Below are positions 1-5,387 of a stretch of 5,387 nt of DNA, in pieces (position 1 is the first letter of the stretch; each line of letters begins with the position of its first letter). Source of the DNA: Bacteroidaceae bacterium (GTDB lineage: Bacteria; Bacteroidota; Bacteroidia; Bacteroidales; Barnesiellaceae_A); NCBI GenBank assembly GCA_017561285.1, contig JAFZDG010000159.1:1-5387 (forward strand). Direction: 5' to 3'. Below the pieces are notes generated by a model. That model saw only the letters and a program-made list of their open reading frames with translations. It was not told the origin of the DNA and searched no databases. The position numbers and the translations under genes are program-made.

Positions 1-60
1 CTCTGTGCCACAACTATTGCCGATAATAGCCACGTGCTTATAGTTTGTAATAAGATATAA
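1..60 (+). other. Possible 3' tail of a plus-strand gene, unidentified
   Basis: Frame 1 of the plus strand is open from the window edge to a TAA at 58-60 (19 codons, ending in VCNKI). A gene ending here would converge on pyrD, and the hairpin at 64-99 would begin 4 bases after its stop, a common arrangement. The stretch is too short to identify: a minus-strand frame is also open across it, and frame 2 on the plus strand closes at 43. I recognise no family. The call rests on position relative to the hairpin only. Confidence 0.2.
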
Positions 61-63
61 TGA

Positions 64-99
64 GAACGAGGGCGTTGTAATTTAACAACGCCCTCGTTC
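64..99. terminator. Strong inverted repeat downstream of pyrD, probably bidirectional
   Basis: A perfect 15-bp inverted repeat (64-78 pairs with 85-99) encloses a 6-base A/T loop (79-84). The stem has a GAGGGCG core. It lies 24 bases beyond the pyrD stop, where a rho-independent terminator for pyrK-pyrD is expected. On the minus strand the hairpin is followed by T-rich but interrupted sequence (TCATTATATCTTATT), not a pure T run, so it is not a textbook terminator. The symmetry would also allow it to end a plus-strand transcript arriving from the left. Confidence 0.75.
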
Positions 100-122
100 G
101 TATTTATGTGGGTTGTAAATTG

Positions 123-1034
123 TTATACTTCGAGCGCACCCACAATTTCGCTTACCGACTTAAATCCATGGCGAGAGAGGTACTCTTCGATGCCATCGGC
201 AACCTTTACGGTAATGGCCGGATCGATAAAGTTGGCAGTACCTATCTGAATGGCAGAAGCACCGGCCAACATAAACTCGATGGCATCGGTGGCCGATGAA
301 ATACCACCCAATCCGATAACAGGAATCTTGACGGCCTTGGCTACTTGCCATACCATGCGCAAGGCAACGGGCTTGACACAAGCACCCGACAAGCCTCCGG
401 TTATGGTGGAGAGACGCGGACGGCGACGCTCGGCATCGATAGACATACCCATAATGGTATTGATGAGAGAGACAGAGTCGGCACCTTCGGCCTCAACAGC
501 ACAAGCAATAGATGCTATATCGGTCACGTTGGGCGATAGCTTCACAATGAGTGTCTTGGGATATACTTGACGTACGGCTTTTACAACCGAAGCAGCACCC
601 TCGCACGATGTGCCAAAGGCCATACCACCTTGCTTGACATTGGGGCAAGAAATGTTCAACTCAATAGCCGGTATCTTATCGAGCGAGGCAATACGCTCGG
701 CGGTAGCCACATAGTCTTCGACACAAGCACCCGATACGTTCACAATCATATTGGTGTCGATATCCTTTATTTGAGGATATATATGCTCGGCAAAATACTC
801 CACACCTTTGTTTTGCAAACCAACAGCATTGAGCATACCCGAAGGTGTCTCGGCCATGCGAGGATAGAGATTTCCTTCACGATGATTGAGGGTTGTACCT
901 TTGACAATGATGCCACCCAAACGCGACAAGTCGATAAAATCGGCAAATTCAAGACCATAACCAAATGTACCTGACGCTGTCATTACGGGGTTTTTCAACT
1001 CCAGATTTCCTATTTTTACGCTTAAATCTACCAT
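123..1034 (-). CDS. pyrD: Dihydroorotate dehydrogenase B, catalytic subunit (class 1B)
   Basis: This is the FMN-containing TIM-barrel subunit that oxidises dihydroorotate to orotate, the fourth step of UMP synthesis, in the cytoplasm. The 303 residues are full family length. Visible motifs are an N-terminal NPVMTASGTFGYG (15-27), KGTT (45-48), LNAVGLQNKG (68-77), NISCPNVKQGG (127-137) with C130 at the catalytic-base position of class 1 enzymes, KLSPN (165-169), GGLSG (213-217), GLGGI (241-245) and QIGTANF (263-269) in the phosphate-binding part of the barrel. The ATG at 1032-1034 overlaps the end of pyrK by 7 bases (ATGGTAG), so the genes are probably translationally coupled. Having pyrK next door identifies class 1B, in which electrons pass through PyrK to NAD, and not class 1A (fumarate) or class 2 (quinone). 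Nothing is broken or unusual. Confidence 0.97.
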   Translation of the reverse strand: MVDLSVKIGNLELKNPVMTASGTFGYGLEFADFIDLSRLGGIIVKGTTLNHREGNLYPRMAETPSGMLNAVGLQNKGVEYFAEHIYPQIKDIDTNMIVNVSGACVEDYVATAERIASLDKIPAIELNISCPNVKQGGMAFGTSCEGAASVVKAVRQVYPKTLIVKLSPNVTDIASIACAVEAEGADSVSLINTIMGMSIDAERRRPRLSTITGGLSGACVKPVALRMVWQVAKAVKIPVIGLGGISSATDAIEFMLAGASAIQIGTANFIDPAITVKVADGIEEYLSRHGFKSVSEIVGALEV

Positions 1035-1792
1035 TTCAGTCTATCGATATTAAATATGGGACCTTCTTTACATACACACACATGACCTTCGACGGTGTCT
1101 TCTACACAGCACAAGCAAGCGCCCACACCACAAGCCATAAGGTTCTCGAGCGATACTTCGCATGGCGTGTTGTGCTCGCGGGCAATGCGAGCCACAGCTT
1201 GCATCATAGGCTTGGGACCGCAGGTGTAGATATAGGAGAATTGCTCGCCAAGAATCGAATGCTGGGTAACAAAACCCTTCTCGCCCATCGAGCCATCTTC
1301 GGTAGAGAGATACACATCGCCTACGGCCTCAAATTCGGCCAGTTGCAGCAAGTCGTTGGCACTGCGTGCACCTAACAAAAATGCCGGACGCATACCTTGT
1401 GCGGCGAGTTCTTTGCCCCAATATAGTAAGGGGGCAACACCTACACCGCCACCGATGAGCAGGGGACGTTGTTCTTTGTTGTCGGGCAAAGTAAAGGTGT
1501 TGCCAAGTGGCAATACCATATTTACTATTGTACCTTCGGCATATGAAGCCAATTTGCATGTACCTTCACCGGCGCGACGTACCAATAGCCACAACTCGTT
1601 ATCTATAACATTGTGTATAGAGATGGGACGACGCAGGTAGGTGTTGGTGCTATCACTGATGCGTACTTCGGCAAATTGTCCGGGTAGCATCTCGGGCAAA
1701 GTACCCTCTACGGGGCGAAATTTCATCAAGGCGTAGGCCGAGTGCAGTTGTGTGTTCTCGGTGAGCCTTAGGTCGAGAATATGTTTTTTCAT
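1028..1792 (-). CDS. pyrK: Dihydroorotate dehydrogenase B, electron transfer subunit
   Basis: PyrK is the FAD and [2Fe-2S] subunit that takes electrons from FMN of PyrD and delivers them to NAD+. The 254-residue product shows a ferredoxin-reductase-like FAD domain with RRPISI (54-59), an NAD-binding half with GGGVGVAP (114-121) and CGP (191-193), and a C-terminal iron-sulfur ligand set C221-x4-C226-x2-C229-x11-C241. All four ligands are present. The length is normal for the family. I chose the ATG at 1790-1792, giving MKKHILDL. A longer frame opens at 1819, but its ATG falls only a few bases after the predicted -7 element, so a normal leader would be missing. No Shine-Dalgarno sequence is visible, as is usual in Bacteroidota. 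It is first in a two-gene operon with pyrD. Confidence 0.96.
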   Translation of the reverse strand: MKKHILDLRLTENTQLHSAYALMKFRPVEGTLPEMLPGQFAEVRISDSTNTYLRRPISIHNVIDNELWLLVRRAGEGTCKLASYAEGTIVNMVLPLGNTFTLPDNKEQRPLLIGGGVGVAPLLYWGKELAAQGMRPAFLLGARSANDLLQLAEFEAVGDVYLSTEDGSMGEKGFVTQHSILGEQFSYIYTCGPKPMMQAVARIAREHNTPCEVSLENLMACGVGACLCCVEDTVEGHVCVCKEGPIFNIDRLKW

Positions 1793-1827
1793 TGTTGCGT
1801 TGTTTGTTATACAAGTCATACCAGAGA

Positions 1828-1859
1828 CAAATTTACGAATTTATTTTTCTTGGTGCAAC
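1828..1859 (-). promoter_or_regulatory. Bacteroidota-type promoter of pyrK-pyrD
   Basis: Read on the minus strand, the -7 element TAAATTTG (1828-1835) matches TAnnTTTG exactly. A -33-like GTTG (1856-1859) lies 20 bases upstream, one base from TTTG. Transcription should begin near 1823, giving a leader of about 30 bases before the pyrK ATG at 1792. This placement is the main argument against the longer PyrK start at 1819. I saw no attenuator or riboswitch-like structure in the short leader. Confidence 0.7.
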
Positions 1860-1876
1860 TTATGGCTTCAATAACT

Positions 1877-1898
1877 ACACATTATTATATATATGTGT
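1877..1898 (-). terminator. Weak hairpin at the end of the HTH gene
   Basis: A 6-bp inverted repeat, ACACAT (1877-1882) with ATGTGT (1893-1898), encloses a 10-base A/T loop and touches the stop codon of the regulator gene. It is short and A/T-rich and has no following T run on the minus strand. It may be chance, or a leaky terminator allowing readthrough into pyrK-pyrD. No stronger stem occurs between the two genes. Confidence 0.2.
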
Positions 1899-2404
1899 TA
1901 TTCGGGGAGAAAGGTTGCGTAGGTATTGTCGTTATAGAAGACCATAATCTTGGTAATCTTTTTGTGGTTTTTCTCCTCGTTTTTGGTGGAGTTGGTTCGG
2001 TATATGGGTAGGTTGTAGTCGCTCACTTGTGTCGGATGTTCTCCGATGCCTCCCAGTTGGGTGATGTCGATAGGTGCATTCTCCTCATAATATTTTGCAT
2101 CATCCTCAGCATCGGCTGCAAATATTGCATTCTCGTCGAAGATGGATAGTTGTGGTTGTGGTGTTGGAGTGTTGTGTTGCGAAGTGTTGGCATCGGTGAG
2201 CATTTCTCCCTCGCCAAAGAGTAACCATGAGATAGAGAGTTTGGGAAACGCAGCGTGTATCTTGCCAATGGTAGCATCGCTGATCGATTTGTTGCGACCG
2301 GTGAGCAATTGTGAAAAAGAAGAGCGAGGCATACCTATTGCATCGGCAAACTGCGATGCTATCATACCTTGCGATTCGATGTAAAATTTGAGCCTTTCTA
2401 CCAT
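1898..2404 (-). CDS. XRE-type helix-turn-helix transcriptional regulator
   Basis: This is a probable DNA-binding regulator of 168 residues with unknown targets. Residues 3-68 form a helix-turn-helix domain: SQFADAIGMPRSSFSQLLTG (18-37) spans the helix-turn-helix, and ISWLLFGEGEML (58-69) is the domain end often seen in Bacteroidota members of this family. A low-complexity linker rich in Thr, Pro and Gln (about 74-88) leads to an acidic stretch (about 90-113), then a short C-terminal segment, KKITKIMVFYNDNTYATF (148-165). There is no peptidase S24 domain, so it is not a LexA or CI-like self-cleaving repressor. I start at the ATG at 2404 because the longer frame to 2482 begins inside the predicted -33 element. 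It has its own promoter, ringed by repeats that suggest autoregulation. Its stop is 105 bases before the pyrK start. Confidence 0.88.
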   Translation of the reverse strand: MVERLKFYIESQGMIASQFADAIGMPRSSFSQLLTGRNKSISDATIGKIHAAFPKLSISWLLFGEGEMLTDANTSQHNTPTPQPQLSIFDENAIFAADAEDDAKYYEENAPIDITQLGGIGEHPTQVSDYNLPIYRTNSTKNEEKNHKKITKIMVFYNDNTYATFLPE

Positions 2405-2448
2405 AAAAAATATAGTTAAATTTGTTAACAATTGGTTTTTGTGGTTGT

Positions 2449-2511
2449 TTGCAAATGTAATTAAATAATTTCTTAAATGCAAATATCTGATTGCAAATAT
2501 TGTATTTGCAA
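2449..2511. repeat. Operator-like cluster of TTGCAAAT half-sites
   Basis: TGCAAAT occurs at 2450-2456, 2478-2484 and 2492-2498, offsets of 28 and 14 bases, and once inverted at 2504-2510. The last two form a perfect inverted repeat, TTGCAAATA (2491-2499), 3 bases, TATTTGCAA (2503-2511). The first copy covers the -7 element and the second covers the -33 element of the HTH promoter, with the palindrome just upstream. This is the arrangement expected for a regulator that binds its own promoter. Which protein binds is inferred from adjacency. Part of the TTTG similarity comes from the promoter consensus itself, so only the upstream palindrome is fully independent evidence. Confidence 0.5.
2452..2483 (-). 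promoter_or_regulatory. Bacteroidota-type promoter of the HTH gene
   Basis: On the minus strand, TTTG (2480-2483), a 20-base spacer and TACATTTG (2452-2459) match both consensus elements of the Bacteroidota primary sigma factor exactly. The predicted start near 2447 gives a leader of about 40 bases to the ATG at 2404. The leader is A/T-rich with no Shine-Dalgarno sequence. TTGCAAAT half-sites overlap both promoter elements. Confidence 0.78.
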
Positions 2512-3132
2512 CACAGAACAGCCGGTCATACAGTGTAACTGCGATTAAACATACAATTACTTTTATGAAATATAAAAAGCTTTATATATCATATGTTATA
2601 ATACTGATATATAATTATATACGCAATATTTTGTATCTGTATTTTATTGTTGTTGGTTGATTTCTTGGCTTAAATCTTAAAAATGCTTTAGATGTATATA
2701 ATTAAAATACTGAAAAACAAGTAATTACTATTGTTGTTGTATGTTATAATAGCTTGTTATTACCCTGTTGTGTGTAAAATGGAATAAAGCAAGTGTGTTG
2801 AGTGTGGTGTTGTATTGAATTGTTTGCAGTCTGTTTTTGAGAATAGTTGTTGGTTGGGTTGGTGTGATTGAGATTGTTAATATTATATAACGATAACAAT
2901 TATACTTGCGAGGGGTTGTAGTTTGCAAAGATAAACACCCCTATTTTTACAATTTTGCGATAAAACGACTCATTGTGCGTGTTTGTAATCTGCAAGCCAC
3001 TCTCGTGAGAGCTAAATGTGTTATAATTTTGCTTTATATTCTGTAAATCAATAATTTATATATGTAATGCAACTATAGACAAATTCGGTGCTGAAAAAAT
3101 CATATCCCCTATCCTATTTTCTCTATTTTGCA
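2512..3132. other. A/T-rich intergenic region without a convincing gene
   Basis: These roughly 620 bases hold no frame that I would call a gene. A 31-codon plus-strand frame (2565-2660) starts MKYKKLYISY and is rich in Ile, Tyr and Leu, but A/T-rich DNA gives such peptides by chance and no promoter or leader fits. A 66-codon minus frame (2728-2928) needs a TTG start inside a promoter-like element. Between 2761 and 2880 the plus strand has 38 G but only 6 C. Small inverted repeats are seen at 2873-2879/2894-2900 (7 bp) and 3000-3004/3007-3011 (5 bp). A lone plus-strand -7-like TAATTTTG (3024-3031) has no -33 partner. I see no tRNA, rRNA, known riboswitch or insertion sequence end. Confidence 0.6.
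2921..2933 (-). promoter_or_regulatory. Promoter-like element TATCTTTGCAAAC
   Basis: On the minus strand this 13-mer matches TAnnTTTG and is the same as the HTH promoter core (TACATTTGCAAAC, 2447-2459 region) except for the two n positions. Its best upstream -33 candidate, a TTG, sits only 16 bases away, closer than the usual 19-21. If active, it would start a minus-strand transcript near 2921 running toward the HTH gene across more than 400 bases with no gene. It could equally be a binding site only, or chance. Confidence 0.3.
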
Positions 3133-3164
3133 TTTGGTAGAGTGATGAATTAGCCTTATCTTCG
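3133..3164 (+). promoter_or_regulatory. Probable promoter of the GNAT gene
   Basis: TTTG (3133-3136), a 20-base spacer and TATCTTCG (3157-3164) match the Bacteroidota promoter with one mismatch in the -7 element (TTCG for TTTG). The predicted start near 3169 leaves a leader of about 25 A-rich bases before the ATG at 3194. Confidence 0.55.
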
Positions 3165-3193
3165 TGCTATCAAACCTCTAAAACCAATAATGT

Positions 3194-3751
3194 ATGGAAA
3201 TAGTACAAGCAACTCTCGAAGATTTTGATGGTATTGTAGCCCTTCTTAAGCGATACCATGTAGATTATATTTCGCCCGAAGATAAGGTGAATGGTTTTGT
3301 TACTACCAACCTCACAACTGAGCAACTCACCCGACTTATCGTAGATGAGAAAGGTGTGACCATTGCCAAAGAGAATGGTCGTGTATATGCTTTTGCTCTC
3401 GCTGCATCGTGGGAATATTGGGCCGAGTGGCCTCTTTTTGCCTATATGATAGAGCATCTTGAGGAGTATGAGCTTAACGGAGTGAAGCTCACCCGCACCA
3501 ATTCGTATCAATATGGCCCTATCTGTGTCGATACAGAGGTGCGCGGAACCGGCGTATTCGAAAAGGTGTTCTATGCCTCGTTGGCAAGTATGCGCGAGCG
3601 CTACCCTATTATGGCTACCTTCATCAACAAAATCAACCCTCGCTCCTACGCTGCTCACACCCGCAAGGTGCACACTACCGAAGCCGGCACATTCCAGTTT
3701 AACAATAACAACTACTTCTTGATGTCGTGCCCCACCGATATGCAGCCGTAA
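3194..3751 (+). CDS. GNAT family N-acetyltransferase
   Basis: This is a probable acetyl-CoA-dependent N-acetyltransferase of 185 residues, cytoplasmic, acceptor unknown. The GNAT core is visible in YGPICVDTEVRGTGVFEKVF (107-126): the strand ending in VDTE, then RGTG (117-120) at the start of the pyrophosphate-binding loop and helix. Next comes FINKINPRSYAAHTRK (143-158), corresponding to the Asn...Ser/Tyr region after the fourth strand. I recall a family of similar proteins in Bacteroidota and Proteobacteria with the same SxQYGPI and INKxNxRSYAAHTRK signatures, mostly annotated only as GNAT. The start at 3194 gives MEIVQATLEDFDGI, a typical GNAT first strand and helix. An ATG at 3190 lies in another frame and stops after 12 codons. 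The gene stands alone with its own promoter and converges on uvrA. There is no signal peptide or membrane segment. Confidence 0.88.
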   Translation: MEIVQATLEDFDGIVALLKRYHVDYISPEDKVNGFVTTNLTTEQLTRLIVDEKGVTIAKENGRVYAFALAASWEYWAEWPLFAYMIEHLEEYELNGVKLTRTNSYQYGPICVDTEVRGTGVFEKVFYASLASMRERYPIMATFINKINPRSYAAHTRKVHTTEAGTFQFNNNNYFLMSCPTDMQP

Positions 3752-3776
3752 AGATATAAGTTGGCAACATAATCAT

Positions 3777-3819
3777 CAAGGTCGTACCATCTGCAACAGC
3801 ACTTGTTGGTACGACCTTG
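3777..3819. terminator. Shared terminator hairpin between the GNAT gene and uvrA
   Basis: A perfect 13-bp inverted repeat, CAAGGTCGTACCA (3777-3789) with TGGTACGACCTTG (3807-3819), encloses a 17-base loop. It starts 26 bases after the GNAT stop and lies 41 bases beyond the uvrA stop. On the plus strand it is followed by the T-rich TTTGTTGTATAATTT. The two genes converge here, so it probably ends both transcripts. Confidence 0.8.
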
Positions 3820-3859
3820 TTTGTTGTATAATTTAGTCTGAATATAGTAGATCGGCCTT

Positions 3860-5387
3860 CTACTTCAACTCTTGGCGCAGGTATTGTGTGGTATAAGTCT
3901 CTTGCAGGCATATCTCTTCTGGCGTACCGCAGGCGAGTACTCTGCCTCCTTCGCGACCTCCTTCGGGCCCCATATCTATGATATAATCGGCACTCTTTAT
4001 CACGTCCATGTTGTGTTCTATCACTACCACAGTGTTACCCTTGTCGGTGAGGCGGTTGAGCACACCGAGGAGTACACGAATATCTTCAAAGTGGAGTCCG
4101 GTGGTAGGCTCATCGAGTATGTAGAGAGTCCTACCGGTATCGCGCTTGGCGAGCTCTGTGGCAAGTTTTACACGCTGACTCTCGCCGCCAGAGAGCGTTG
4201 TCGAGGGTTGCCCGAGCTTGATATATCCCAATCCTACGTCTTGTAACACTTTTATTTTGTTGAGTATGGTGGGTATATTCTCGAAAAACTCTACCGCCTG
4301 ATTGATGGTCATATCCAACACATCGGCTATAGACTTGCCCTTGAAGCGCACCTCGAGTGTCTCGCGGTTGTATCGCTTGCCATGGCACACCTCGCAAGGT
4401 ACATACACATCGGGCAGGAAGTTCATGCCGATGGTTTTGTAGCCGTTGCCACTGCAAGCTTCGCAGCGACCACCCGATACGTTGAATGAGAAACGACCGG
4501 GCTTGTAGCCTCGTATTTTGGCTTCGGGTGACTCTACAAACAGGTTGCGTATGTCGGCAAATACACCGGTATAGGTGGCCGGATTGGAGCGTGGAGTGCG
4601 TCCCAATGGCGATTGGTCTACGGTAACGACCTTGTCGATATGCTCCAGTCCCTCGATGTGTTCGTAGGGTAAAGGCTCTTGCAATGAGCGATAGAATCGT
4701 TGGTTGAGGATGGGCTGCAGTGTGCCATTGATAAGAGTCGATTTGCCACTGCCCGATACGCCTGTAACGCAAATAAAACAGCCTAACGGAAGCGATATGG
4801 TTACACCTTTGAGGTTGTTACCTGTTGCGCCGCAAAGTGTGAGATACTTGCCGTTGCCTTTGCGGCGTTCGTTGGGTATCTCTATTTTCAATCCGCTATC
4901 CGGGCGCAGATAGTCGGCTGTGAGTGTATGGCTTTGCATCATCTCCTGTGGTGTGCCGGCAAAGACTACATTGCCGCCCAATCTGCCGGCTTTGGGGCCA
5001 AGGTCTATTAAATAGTCGGCCTCGAGCATCATATCTTTGTCGTGTTCTACAACAATCACTGTGTTGCCTATGTCGCGCAACTCTTTGAGCGACTTGATGA
5101 GGCGTGTGTTGTCGCGCTGATGCAGACCGATACTCGGCTCGTCAAGGATATAGAGTACGTTGACCAACTGCGAGCCAATCTGCGTAGCCAGGCGTATGCG
5201 TTGGCTCTCGCCGCCCGATAGAGTGGCCGATGCGCGGTTGAGACATAGGTAATCGAGCCCTACGGCTACCAAGAAGTGTAGGCGGCTGCGTATCTCTTTG
5301 AGTATCTCGGCTGCTATTATGCGTTGTTGTGGGTTGAGAAGTTCTTCTACCCCATCTACCCATTGGGCCAGGTCGGCTATATCCATC
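3860..5387 (-). CDS. uvrA: Excinuclease ABC subunit A, C-terminal part (gene cut by window edge)
   Basis: UvrA is the dimeric damage-recognition ATPase of nucleotide excision repair, loading UvrB onto damaged DNA. About 508 C-terminal residues are present. Judged against E. coli UvrA, roughly the first 430 are outside the window, so the Met at 5384-5386 is internal. In fragment numbering: the first ABC signature LSGGESQRIRLA (56-67), Walker B YILDEP (79-84) and switch His in VVEHD (112-116) belong to the first nucleotide-binding domain. Walker A GVSGSGKST (209-217), a zinc module C308-x2-C311-x19-C331-x2-C334, signature LSGGESQRVKLA (398-409), Walker B YILDEP (422-427) and VIEHN (455-459) belong to the second. 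All key residues are intact and the frame runs cleanly to TAG at 3860-3862. Whether it is UvrA1 or a UvrA2 paralog depends on the missing UvrB-binding region, though the sequence resembles the standard UvrA1. Confidence 0.97.
   Translation of the reverse strand, partial: MDIADLAQWVDGVEELLNPQQRIIAAEILKEIRSRLHFLVAVGLDYLCLNRASATLSGGESQRIRLATQIGSQLVNVLYILDEPSIGLHQRDNTRLIKSLKELRDIGNTVIVVEHDKDMMLEADYLIDLGPKAGRLGGNVVFAGTPQEMMQSHTLTADYLRPDSGLKIEIPNERRKGNGKYLTLCGATGNNLKGVTISLPLGCFICVTGVSGSGKSTLINGTLQPILNQRFYRSLQEPLPYEHIEGLEHIDKVVTVDQSPLGRTPRSNPATYTGVFADIRNLFVESPEAKIRGYKPGRFSFNVSGGRCEACSGNGYKTIGMNFLPDVYVPCEVCHGKRYNRETLEVRFKGKSIADVLDMTINQAVEFFENIPTILNKIKVLQDVGLGYIKLGQPSTTLSGGESQRVKLATELAKRDTGRTLYILDEPTTGLHFEDIRVLLGVLNRLTDKGNTVVVIEHNMDVIKSADYIIDMGPEGGREGGRVLACGTPEEICLQETYTTQYLRQELK

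Noticed and set aside
567..974. 135-codon plus-strand frame opposite pyrD, and a similar one at 965-1375 opposite pyrK
   Set aside because: Both are antisense to genes with clear catalytic and cofactor motifs, and neither encodes recognisable domains.
1898..2482. 194-residue version of the HTH protein
   Set aside because: Its first codon falls within the -33 element of the predicted promoter, and the added residues are A/T-driven sequence with no domain match.
2728..2928. 66-codon minus-strand frame in the intergenic region
   Set aside because: Its TTG start lies within the -7-like element, so it could not be translated from that promoter, and the Thr/Asn/Gln/Ile-rich product reflects the A/C bias of that strand.
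2512..3132. Search for mobile element ends, CRISPR repeats, tRNA or toxin-antitoxin genes in the gap
   Set aside because: I found no terminal inverted repeats with target duplications, no regularly spaced repeats, no cloverleaf pattern and no paired small genes. The 14/28-base spacing of half-sites fits an operator, not an array.
3170..3673. 167-codon minus-strand open frame opposite the GNAT gene
   Set aside because: It lies almost entirely antisense to the well-supported GNAT gene, resembles no family I know, and has no promoter of its own. It is an antisense shadow.
4131..4772. 213-codon open frame on the minus strand inside uvrA
   Set aside because: It is a shifted frame within uvrA; the product is Arg/Gln/His-rich low-quality sequence, while the uvrA frame carries all ABC and zinc motifs.

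Overview
The window reads as ordinary chromosomal DNA from a member of the Bacteroidota, most likely the order Bacteroidales. Three things point there. The PyrD, PyrK and UvrA proteins look like the Bacteroidales forms I remember. Genes start without Shine-Dalgarno sequences behind A/T-rich leaders. Three genes or operons are preceded by the Bacteroidota promoter pattern (-33 TTTG-like, 19-20 bases, -7 TAnnTTTG). Genus cannot be set from sequence reading alone.

Layout from left to right. Positions 1-63 hold no confident gene, possibly the tail of a plus-strand gene. A strong hairpin (64-99) follows. The minus-strand operon pyrK-pyrD (1792 down to 123) encodes the two subunits of the NAD-dependent class 1B dihydroorotate dehydrogenase, with a 7-base overlap between the genes and its own promoter at 1828-1859. 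Upstream, also on the minus strand, is a 168-residue XRE-type helix-turn-helix regulator (2404 down to 1898). Its promoter is surrounded by repeated TTGCAAAT half-sites that look like an operator. About 790 bases of very A/T-rich DNA follow (2405-3193) with no convincing gene. They contain a second minus-strand -7-like element and a stretch with extreme G-over-C asymmetry. A plus-strand GNAT acetyltransferase (3194-3751) then converges on uvrA, whose 3' half fills the minus strand from 5387 to 3860. The two share a 13-bp hairpin between their stops.

The genes do not form one system. pyrK-pyrD makes orotate for pyrimidine synthesis, UvrA recognises DNA damage for nucleotide excision repair, and the GNAT and HTH genes are single-gene units of unknown target. 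I see no mobile element, CRISPR array, RNA gene or obvious new system. The best leads are the operator-like repeats at the regulator promoter and the unexplained A/T-rich intergenic region. All promoter, operator and terminator calls are pattern reading by eye, not scored predictions.
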